Assembly: GCF_000023125.1 (NCBI RefSeq) | Contig: NC_013037.1 | Span: 2,790,001-2,854,000, forward strand | Direction: 5' to 3' | Source: Dyadobacter fermentans DSM 18053 | GTDB taxonomy: Bacteria > Bacteroidota > Bacteroidia > Cytophagales > Spirosomataceae | DNA length: 64,000 bases | Shown: positions 18,834-25,204 of the stretch, piece after piece | How positions within the stretch are numbered: position 1 is the stretch's first letter | How the letters are laid out: every line of letters starts with the position of its first letter | Notes under the pieces: generated by a model | What the model saw: the letters and a program-made list of their open reading frames with translations, nothing else | Databases searched by the model: none | Told to the model about the DNA's origin: nothing | Made by a program: the position numbers and the translations under genes

Positions 18834-19469
18834 CTACCTGCCCCTGCTCAGCCAAAGCTGGTAAATGTACAGCGGCACCGACCACCCCATCCAGAAAAGC
18901 GACGGGGAAATGTCCGCAAAGCTGCCCAGCGATTGCACGATGGGAAGTTTGACTGCCAAACCTGATATGATAAATGCCAGCGTAACAAGGTAGCTTCTCA
19001 CCATCCACTCTTCATGCAGCCTGAATTTACGCTGGATGGCAGCATAATAGGCCACAACGGTGGCACTGATCCACACGGTGACCCAAACCTGTAATGAAAA
19101 AGCGTAGGCCCAATTGACTGCTTTGGCGGTGGTGAAAGCCAGGATAACGGCGCAAAGACTGCTCAACAGAACGGCGAGCAGATACAAAAAGCCGATAACC
19201 CGGTGCAGTTTCCGGCTATAAGTGCGCAGCTTTTTCCAAAACTGAACAAAACCCAGGACAAGCGACCCGCCCCCCGCGGTGATGTGGGCAATCAAAACCC
19301 ACCTCCATTCGAAATATTTGCCCAGGGCCGCGGGCGTCAGCAACAGGAAATGGTCGGCACCGTGCATGAAAAGCCAGGTGAGAAAGAAAATCAGTCCCCA
19401 GGTAAGCACCGGTACGAGGTCGGAGACAGTCAAGGCAAAGCCGGCCCAGTTGTCAGTTTTAGTCGTCAT
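18834..19469 (-). CDS. DUF2306-type polytopic membrane protein
   Basis: Inner-membrane protein of about 212 residues with six to seven hydrophobic helices (VPVLTWGLIFFLTWLFMHGA, WVLIAHITAGGGSLVLGFVQ, VIGFLYLLAVLLSSLCAVIL, AFSLQVWVTVWISATVVAYY, YLVTLAFIISGLAVKLPIVQ). The DUF2306 hallmarks are His residues at helix ends, in RKLHRVIGFLYLL and RLHEEWMVRSYLVTLAF. The ATG at 19469 gives a normal N-terminus; the frame extends 17 codons further to an alternative start at 19520. The function of this family is unknown. It is a single gene, convergent with the thioredoxin-like gene. Confidence 0.8.
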   Translation of the reverse strand: MTTKTDNWAGFALTVSDLVPVLTWGLIFFLTWLFMHGADHFLLLTPAALGKYFEWRWVLIAHITAGGGSLVLGFVQFWKKLRTYSRKLHRVIGFLYLLAVLLSSLCAVILAFTTAKAVNWAYAFSLQVWVTVWISATVVAYYAAIQRKFRLHEEWMVRSYLVTLAFIISGLAVKLPIVQSLGSFADISPSLFWMGWSVPLYIYQLWLSRGR

Positions 19470-19599
19470 GATCGATAGATTTATGACCACAAAATTGACT
19501 AACCGGACCGCTTGGGGCAATAACCGAGAAAAGATTCGGTAGGTGGATGGGAATTTGAGACGGATTTAATGGTAGGTATGGAAAGATTGCCCTAGAGGT

Positions 19600-20994
19600 T
19601 CACGAAGAAAGTGATGCATTAACCTCATCCGCTGCGTGATATCCCGCTTGAATAGCTCCCTCCATGTATCCATACCATTTCGTAGCCATTTCGCTTCCTG
19701 CCCAGTGAATATTTCCAATCGGGTTGCGAAAATCTTTGCCGGTCTGGCTCCATAAGCCTTTTGGGAAACTTGCGGCATATCCACCTCCCGACCATCGTTC
19801 TTCGATATCATTCCAGATATGATCTTTATAGGCAAGAATATTGGCGCCCTCCGGGCCATACAATCTCACTATCTGATCGACAAGTAGCGCCTTTCGCTCC
19901 TCCATCGAACGGGATGTAAATTCACCCGTGGTTTTCTCTTTTACGAAGAATAAAAGTACGCCAGGACCCGTTCCGGGAGAGCAGTCATAACTTGCTACAA
20001 ACGGATAACGGTCGGTAACTACCTGGCCCGACAATGCGCGTTCACGATAAAACGGCCGTCTCTCACGCCAGAACGGGCGGTCGTAAATTGCAAAGCACTT
20101 AATAGGTGTTCCGAGTTTCAGCTTTTCAACCAGGCTCTTTCTCTTTTCAAATAAAGGATTACTTCCTAAATCAATCGGCAGCAAATGTGCCGGAGGAATC
20201 GCCAGGATTACCTTTTGAGCATAAACGGATTCGTTCGAAGTGAAAATTCTTACGCCAGTATCGGTATGAGCTATCTTCATGACAGGCTGGTTAAATCTGA
20301 TCCTGTCTGAAAATTTTGCCGAGATATTTGATAACAGATTTTGAGAACCTTCTCGAATGATGGACTGCTGCGCGCCGCCATCGACTTTGATTATTTTCCT
20401 GAACTCTCCGGCCGAATAAATATTGTGAAGCGCATGCAATAATGACATGTCGCCGCTGCGCTGGGCAGAGGATATTTCAAAGCCTTTGCTAATGCCAAAA
20501 TAAGATCTTCCGGTAAGAGGTTTGATGCATTTGAAAAAATCCTGAACCGTATACTTGTCCAGGATCTCGCTCAGACCATTAGGGAAATTATTCCAGGTGA
20601 GCCTGGCAAAAGCGTCTGAAAGGCCGAGTACAGCCCGAAAACCGGCGCGATATACAAAGTTCATATCAGGGCCTTCCTCCGCAGAAGTGTAAAAACTTTG
20701 GCGGCCTTTATGTTCGTAGATGTGATGCTCGTGATCAAAAGTATCAAATGTATGATAGCCGGCTTCCGCGATCCATTCATACATCAGATCATGCCCCGGC
20801 CCAATCCATTGAGCTCCCAATTCAATATTCATATCATGCTGAATCGGATAAGTAAGCACCCTACCACCGATGCGGTCACGGGCTTCAAGAACCATGAATT
20901 CTACGTTTTTTTCGTACAATCTTTTAGCTGCCGCGATACCCGAATATCCGGCGCCAACAATAACCACCTGGGTGTCGAATTTGTCGCGCTGCAT
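19600..20994 (-). CDS. FAD-dependent amine oxidase (MAO-like)
   Basis: Flavoprotein of 464 residues in the flavin monoamine oxidase family. The N-terminal dinucleotide-binding motif is VVIVGAGYSGIAAAKRLYEK followed by LEARDRIGGRV, then IELGAQWIGPGHD. The C-terminal FAD signature is GNIHWAGSEMATKWYGYMEG. Human MAO attaches FAD covalently to a Cys in an SGGCY motif; here the equivalent stretch reads WSGGGYAASFPKGLW, so the flavin should be non-covalent. No signal peptide is seen. The ATG at 20994 is preferred; a GTG three codons upstream is possible. It begins 19 nt after the end of the broken sensor kinase and is on the same strand, so it may be transcribed with it. The amine substrate is unknown. 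Confidence 0.88.
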   Translation of the reverse strand: MQRDKFDTQVVIVGAGYSGIAAAKRLYEKNVEFMVLEARDRIGGRVLTYPIQHDMNIELGAQWIGPGHDLMYEWIAEAGYHTFDTFDHEHHIYEHKGRQSFYTSAEEGPDMNFVYRAGFRAVLGLSDAFARLTWNNFPNGLSEILDKYTVQDFFKCIKPLTGRSYFGISKGFEISSAQRSGDMSLLHALHNIYSAGEFRKIIKVDGGAQQSIIREGSQNLLSNISAKFSDRIRFNQPVMKIAHTDTGVRIFTSNESVYAQKVILAIPPAHLLPIDLGSNPLFEKRKSLVEKLKLGTPIKCFAIYDRPFWRERRPFYRERALSGQVVTDRYPFVASYDCSPGTGPGVLLFFVKEKTTGEFTSRSMEERKALLVDQIVRLYGPEGANILAYKDHIWNDIEERWSGGGYAASFPKGLWSQTGKDFRNPIGNIHWAGSEMATKWYGYMEGAIQAGYHAADEVNASLSS

Positions 20995-21013
20995 AATACA
21001 CACGTTTTGAATG

Positions 21014-21343
21014 TTAAGTCATTCGTTTGTCAGGGATTTCAATCAGGCAAGTGAATCCTTTCCCCGGAAATGAGCTGATTTCCATACTTCCCCGAAGATA
21101 TTCAAGCCTGTAACGGATATTCTGTAGTCCCATTCCTTCCGAACCAGTCAGCGTTTCAATTTCAAACCCATTTCCATCATCTTCATACATGAGTGAAACA
21201 CTGTCACTCAAATCGATCAACTGAATGCCTATTTCGGACGCATTCCCATGCTTTACGCTGTTGCTGACCAACTCCTGGATAATTCTTAACAAAATAATTT
21301 CACTGTCCTGAGCCAGGCGTCTGCTCCCAAACAACTCCGGCAA
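21014..21343 (-). CDS. Kinase fragment C: HATPase domain
   Basis: C-terminal piece of the broken kinase. The ATP-binding boxes are intact: N-box IIQELVSNSVKHGNASEIGI, G1 YEDDGNGFE and G2 GMGLQNIRYRLEYLRG, ending EIPDKRMT. The first in-frame start codon is a TTG inside the inverted repeat, so independent translation is doubtful. Without the dimerisation domain this piece could not act as a kinase. Confidence 0.7.
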   Translation of the reverse strand: MPELFGSRRLAQDSEIILLRIIQELVSNSVKHGNASEIGIQLIDLSDSVSLMYEDDGNGFEIETLTGSEGMGLQNIRYRLEYLRGSMEISSFPGKGFTCLIEIPDKRMT

Positions 21344-22100
21344 TAATTCTGATTGCCGGAGTTGTTTGTTTTGAATAAATTTCTTCCAATGCGGCTAACA
21401 CCCCATTATTCGCGAGGCTTACAGGCATAACGTCATGAGATACCCGTCGCACCTCTCTCGCCGTATGATCCAGCAAATGGTAGGTTGCCGTCATAGCCTC
21501 CTTTTCTTGACGGGGAATAAGGTCGTCAATCGATCCGAGTTTCAGACGCAATGCGCTAAGCAGCGAGCCGACCGAATCGTGAAGGTCCCTGGCAATTCTC
21601 TGCCGCTCTATTTCCTGAGTTTGGTTGACTGCCAGGAGCATGTCCGTTTTTGCCTGACTTAACTTCAGGATAGCGGCATTCTGAAGTTTCAAGGTATTTT
21701 GATAAACAAAACAGACTACCACGCTCAAAATCAGAATTTCCCATATCGGCCCGTACTTGTACAATTCAAATATGAACCAGCTTTCTGGCAAAAAACCTAA
21801 TGTGCTCGAACTGATATAGACGGAACATATTGTAAACGGGGTGATCGCAACCAGATACATTCGCGCCACCGGACGCCTGGCCCGAAATGCCAGCAGATTG
21901 TAAAGCACATTGAGAATGCTGAAAGCCAGACCTGTAAATAGCGCAGGAGCATATATGACACGTGCCGCTCCTGGTATGAATGCTATTAAAAATATAGTCG
22001 CTGCAACAAAAGTCAGCATCTTCCCTGCCATTGCCCAGTAGCGGTGCCCCGAATCTTCTATCCCCAGAAATATAAGTGAGAAGCGGACATGGCAAATCAC
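21300..22100 (-). CDS. Kinase fragment B: TM helices and HisKA_3 domain
   Basis: Middle piece of the broken kinase. It contains the later TM helices of the 7TMR-DISM module (MLTFVAATIFLIAFIPGAAR, IYAPALFTGLAFSILNVLYN, YGPIWEILILSVVVCFVYQN) and the phosphoacceptor box EIERQRIARDLHDSVGSLLS. It then runs out of frame in the inverted repeat and stops after GVVWEQTPGSGQ, which is not kinase-like. Confidence 0.7.
   Translation of the reverse strand: MICHVRFSLIFLGIEDSGHRYWAMAGKMLTFVAATIFLIAFIPGAARVIYAPALFTGLAFSILNVLYNLLAFRARRPVARMYLVAITPFTICSVYISSSTLGFLPESWFIFELYKYGPIWEILILSVVVCFVYQNTLKLQNAAILKLSQAKTDMLLAVNQTQEIERQRIARDLHDSVGSLLSALRLKLGSIDDLIPRQEKEAMTATYHLLDHTAREVRRVSHDVMPVSLANNGVLAALEEIYSKQTTPAIRIIAGVVWEQTPGSGQ
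21328..21368. repeat. Perfect 17-bp inverted repeat inside the kinase gene
   Basis: Bases 21328-21344 (CAAACAACTCCGGCAAT) are the exact reverse complement of 21352-21368, with a 7-nt spacer. It sits at the point where the kinase reading frame breaks, between the HisKA_3 and HATPase parts. Coding DNA rarely contains such a perfect palindrome, so it may mark a templated quasi-palindrome mutation. Confidence 0.85.
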
Positions 22101-22102
22101 AC

Positions 22103-22912
22103 CTATCGCGAGAAAATAAATCCAGGTATTGTGTGTCGGCAGGATGTAGTATAGTTGCGGGAGGTATTGATTAGGTAGCCCTGCTCACTTACCACCATGC
22201 CGCTAACGGAAAATATGTACCCGCTATAAAATGCATACATGACGTCCCGGGACAGCAGGTATAAAGCCAGTCCCATGACAATCCCCAACAGCATGATACC
22301 GACAGCGATCCCATGTGCATTATAATTGATTTTGGAAAGATGCACGAATTCGTGATAATCAAACATTCTTAACGGGACAGCCAGATAGCCGTCTTTCTTT
22401 TGTATTCTTAACGCCCAGACATAAGCACTATCAGGTGCAACCGGGAAGTCAATGGCAAACACACGATGAGGTATCGGGCGGAGCCGGGATGCAGTTCTCC
22501 AAGAAAAGTTACGGACGGACTTGATCAGCTTCCCCTCCTCCCACACATAGAAATCTAACCTATCCATGTAAACAAAATCAACCTCCACTACAACTCTCCG
22601 AAGTTCCGAGGTAACATTTTCAACCTGCATGCCCAACCACCAAAATGAGTCGCTTTTGTCGAAATACGGCATTTTGGAATCACCCACGTCGACCTTTCCC
22701 TGCTGATACAGCCGGTAGAAATCTTCCGGAGTCATTGAACCTTGTTTGTCTTCAATATGAAAAACCCGGCCGTGACCGGGGTAAACGTATTTGAAATCTG
22801 CTGTAATCTTGACTGTACTCACATTGTGACCATATGCAGTATACGCAGGGGCAAAAGTTAAGAGAAACAGGACATGCAAAACATTTATTTTTGTCTCCAT
22901 ATCCGGTATCAT
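22103..22912 (-). CDS. Kinase fragment A: 7TMR-DISM extracellular domain
   Basis: N-terminal piece of the broken kinase. A signal peptide is followed by the 7TMR-DISM extracellular beta-sandwich (DSFWWLGMQVENVTSELRRV, VDFVYMDRLDFYVWEEGKLI, VWALRIQKKDGYLAVPLRMF) and the first TM helices (IAVGIMLLGIVMGLALYLLS). It leaves the homologous frame after SEQGYLI, and the last 19 or so residues are out of frame. The ATG at 22912 begins 1 nt after the regulator stop codon; another ATG lies at 22900. Confidence 0.75.
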   Translation of the reverse strand: MIPDMETKINVLHVLFLLTFAPAYTAYGHNVSTVKITADFKYVYPGHGRVFHIEDKQGSMTPEDFYRLYQQGKVDVGDSKMPYFDKSDSFWWLGMQVENVTSELRRVVVEVDFVYMDRLDFYVWEEGKLIKSVRNFSWRTASRLRPIPHRVFAIDFPVAPDSAYVWALRIQKKDGYLAVPLRMFDYHEFVHLSKINYNAHGIAVGIMLLGIVMGLALYLLSRDVMYAFYSGYIFSVSGMVVSEQGYLINTSRNYTTSCRHTIPGFIFSR

Positions 22913-22913
22913 T

Positions 22914-23558
22914 TTAAATCAATTTCCATTTGTGGGCAAAATTGACCAAGCTAGCAATATTTTTTGCTGCCAGCTTTCGTATGATACTTTTCCGGTATGT
23001 TTCCACGGTGTATTCACTCAGGCATAGCTTATCGGCAATCTCAGCGGTGCTGAACTCCCTGGCAACCTCTGTCAGGATATCAACTTCCCGTTTTGTAAGA
23101 TTATACATTGAAACAAAATCATCATGGGGATCGGGACGGCTCTCGCGGGTTTTGATTATCTCCTTGACGGAATCCGGCAAATACGGTTTACCATCCATGA
23201 TGCTTCTTACAGCTGCGTGCAACTCCTCCTTCCCTGCGTCTTTCGGCACATATCCCATAATGCCCATATTCAGAACCTTTTTGATCAGCGCGTAATCCAG
23301 GTAATACGAAAGCACCAAGATCTTTGCTTTCAGCGACGATTTCTGAATATAGCTAAGGATTTCAACGCCGTCCTTTTGGGGCATATTCACATCAAGGATC
23401 AACAAATCCGGCGAAATGGTTTCGAGCTTATAAATCACGTCATTTCCCCGACTCACTTTTGCAACAATGTCTATTTCTTCGATTTCGCAAAGCGTCTTTT
23501 CCAGACCATCCAGGAAAATCTCATGATCGTCGGCCAGGATCGTACGAACTCTGTTCAT
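22914..23558 (-). CDS. NarL/LuxR-family response regulator
   Basis: Two-component response regulator of 214 residues. The receiver domain has the acidic pair Asp10-Asp11 (LADDHEIF), phosphoacceptor Asp56 (LLILDVNMPQ) and Lys106 (GYVPKDA). The C-terminal LuxR-type helix-turn-helix is LTKREVDILTEVAREFSTAE followed by LSEYTVETYRKSIIRKLAAK. The ATG at 23558 is preferred over an in-frame TTG eight codons earlier. It is the first gene of a unit with the 7TMR-DISM kinase, 1 nt downstream. Since that kinase is disrupted, the regulator may lack its cognate input or depend on another kinase. Target genes are unknown. Confidence 0.92.
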   Translation of the reverse strand: MNRVRTILADDHEIFLDGLEKTLCEIEEIDIVAKVSRGNDVIYKLETISPDLLILDVNMPQKDGVEILSYIQKSSLKAKILVLSYYLDYALIKKVLNMGIMGYVPKDAGKEELHAAVRSIMDGKPYLPDSVKEIIKTRESRPDPHDDFVSMYNLTKREVDILTEVAREFSTAEIADKLCLSEYTVETYRKSIIRKLAAKNIASLVNFAHKWKLI

Positions 23559-23671
23559 ATTGAATGACAAGGTTTTAGACAATTCAATAATAACAAAAAA
23601 TCATGGAATATTTCTAACATACCGGAGAACCTGGCAGAAGGCCTGATTCCTCCGGCATGTAGACTCATCTG

Positions 23672-24061
23672 TTAACGCTTTGCCCAGTCATTAACCTGAG
23701 GCTCAATCTTCATCGTCGAATTGGCTATATATCCTGCGCGCTGATCCGCCCAGGCTTTCCTCGCTTCGTCTTCCGAATTATGCCACTCTGTTGCTTCATT
23801 GATAACCTGATATCTTTTGCGTTTGAGATATTGTTGCCATGAATCCATGATTTTACTCATATTTGACTCATGGGTGCTCGGGTTTCCGCTTACTATGAGA
23901 TGATCTACTTTCGAGTACAGCACGTGACTTTCCCTGGAAGAGGGATTGGTCTTATAGATCGCCCAGGAATAGTAGAAAAGTTTCTTCTGTTGGATTGGCC
24001 TGGCTGGCGACATAGTGCCTATGTTACAAGCCAGGAGCAGGATCAGAGTTAAAGTTTTCAT
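23672..24061 (-). CDS. Small putative lipoprotein of unknown function
   Basis: Not recognised. The 129 residues start at the ATG at 24061, which gives a lipoprotein-like signal (MKTLTLILLLACNIG, lipobox LLAC with Cys12). The frame runs another 96 nt upstream but that part is not signal-like. The mature part is basic and hydrophilic, rich in Trp and Tyr (MDSWQQYLKRKRYQVINEAT, WHNSEDEARKAWADQRAGYI). No TM helices follow. It lies between a response regulator and a membrane protein on the same strand; the gaps of 113 and 76 nt do not prove an operon. Confidence 0.65.
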   Translation of the reverse strand: MKTLTLILLLACNIGTMSPARPIQQKKLFYYSWAIYKTNPSSRESHVLYSKVDHLIVSGNPSTHESNMSKIMDSWQQYLKRKRYQVINEATEWHNSEDEARKAWADQRAGYIANSTMKIEPQVNDWAKR

Positions 24062-24137
24062 AAGATACAGATTGAATGTGATACAAAGATTTTGAGATAA
24101 AAGAGTCGGCATGAAAAAGCTGTTATGATTGCTGGTG

Positions 24138-24833
24138 TTAAAATCTTGCGGAAACACCCAGCGAAACAGTTCGTAAGCCTGAATTCAACGTTGGAGTCAA
24201 TCGAAGGGATACTGTTTCGCCCCTTCGGGAAAGTTCATTTCTGATGATATGGACTCGCCTGGCCCTTTTCGAGGCCGTCCGGTAGATCAGGAAGCTCAAA
24301 CCGCCGCCCACCACTGTACTTGTGACGACTGTTCCGATAGCCAGGGCCCTATAATCGCTAAGTTCTTCATCATAGGACGCATGCCCGTATTTTACGGCAT
24401 GGGAATTTAACGCAGTGTCCTTGGCATCAGCAAGCTGGACAAATCCCACAATCGTACCAATCAAGGCGGCACTTCCGAAGAAGGTTCCCCAAAAGACGCC
24501 AGCACCCTTCGCTCTTTGCTCTTCTTTGAACAGTTTCCGTAAGTCAGGTGTACTTTTGCCCTGAACGTCCCTGGCATACGTGAGCATAGAGGGTCGAACG
24601 CTTTGATTTACCGGAGGGGATAACGCCTCGCCTGACGGCTTTCGAATAGCATCTACCTCACCATTTGCATATAGGATTGTTACGACCTCTTCTTTCTTGA
24701 TCGTGTATTGCGGGCCATTGGGATTGCTGAAACGCTTGTATTTAACCGTCGTTTCATCAATCTCCTTTATGACCGCATCTATTTTGACATTGTCCTTCGT
24801 GACAATGACGTCAGCTGACGGTGTTTGTGCCAC
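24138..24833 (-). CDS. Membrane protein whose signal peptide is cut off by an in-frame TAA
   Basis: Unknown function. The first 55 residues read DVIVTKDNVKIDAVIKEIDE and SNPNGPQYTIKKEEVVTILY, a small beta-domain common at the start of Bacteroidota exported proteins. Two TM helices follow (GVFWGTFFGSAALIGTIVGF, ALAIGTVVTSTVVGGGLSFL). Translation from the GTG at 24833 would give a protein without a signal peptide. In the same frame, the ATG at 24884 begins MKTIIYGLLCLLPGT, then TAA (24839-24837), then RVAQTPSADV, which is exactly how a signal peptide and cleavage site would read if the TAA were a sense codon. The gene is therefore probably disabled, or the base is a sequencing error. Confidence 0.7.
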   Translation of the reverse strand: MAQTPSADVIVTKDNVKIDAVIKEIDETTVKYKRFSNPNGPQYTIKKEEVVTILYANGEVDAIRKPSGEALSPPVNQSVRPSMLTYARDVQGKSTPDLRKLFKEEQRAKGAGVFWGTFFGSAALIGTIVGFVQLADAKDTALNSHAVKYGHASYDEELSDYRALAIGTVVTSTVVGGGLSFLIYRTASKRARRVHIIRNELSRRGETVSLRLTPTLNSGLRTVSLGVSARF

Positions 24834-24884
24834 GCGTTATGTGCCTGGCAACAAGCACAGTAAACCATAGATAATAGTTTTCAT
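24834..24884 (-). other. Interrupted signal-peptide leader of the 24138-24833 gene
   Basis: In-frame ATG at 24884, 15 codons of signal peptide (MKTIIYGLLCLLPGT), an in-frame TAA at 24837-24839, then Arg and the Val-Ala-Gln cleavage region. A one-base change in the stop codon would restore a single exported product. Confidence 0.7.
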
Positions 24885-25204
24885 GGGACTGGATTAGCGC
24901 AGAATTCCTACTCGGTTAAAGGCTTTTCGGATGGGGCCTGGTGCGAGCCATGGCCTCTCAGCTGCGATTCCGTGGTTCGTACCAAAAATATCTCCACGCA
25001 GCTCCCATCTTCAATACCTACCAGTAGGTATATTACTGTCAATCAGAACCCTGAATATGAAATAAGGGCATAAGCCGCAGTCTTAATAGCGGCAGATAAA
25101 AATGCATGTAAAAATGCCAGAAAGATAATTGTCATTAGCATGGACATCACCAGCGACCTCTGTGACCGCATCGTAGCGCGGCAGCTGCGGCACAGCCTGC
25201 TGGA
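24885..25204. other. 320-nt intergenic region without a gene
   Basis: It lies between the end of the type IX-exported protein (minus strand, stop at 25205) and the interrupted membrane protein gene. It should hold the terminator of the former and the promoter of the latter. The only clear structure is the near-palindrome at 25014-25031. No convincing ORF or RNA was seen. Confidence 0.45.
25014..25031. promoter_or_regulatory. 18-bp near-palindrome, possible repressor operator
   Basis: ATACCTAC and GTAGGTAT are perfect inverted halves with a 2-bp centre (CA). The size and symmetry are like operators of TetR-type repressors. No such repressor gene is present in the window. It lies about 130 nt upstream of the interrupted signal-peptide ATG at 24884. 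Confidence 0.4.

Larger units (their letters stand above)
21014..22912 (-). pseudogene. 7TMR-DISM sensor histidine kinase broken by two frameshifts
   Basis: Read together, three overlapping or abutting frames make one complete kinase. Signal peptide, 7TMR-DISM extracellular domain and first TM helices are in 22912-22103; the remaining TM helices and the HisKA_3 dimerisation box in 22100-21300; the HATPase in 21343-21014. The first shift (one base missing, or an equivalent change) falls near 22160-22180: past that point the second frame reads NQYLPQLYYILPTHNTWIYF, continuing the TM pattern. The second shift falls near 21330-21370, inside a perfect 17-bp inverted repeat. The intact NarL-type regulator lies 1 nt upstream. 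Either the kinase has decayed or these are assembly errors; the inverted repeat argues for, but does not prove, a real rearrangement or a sequencing hairpin artefact. Confidence 0.85.

Noticed and set aside
22100..22180. Programmed frameshifting as an explanation for the split kinase
   Set aside because: No slippery heptamer with downstream structure was seen at the first break, and two shifts in opposite directions would be needed in one gene.
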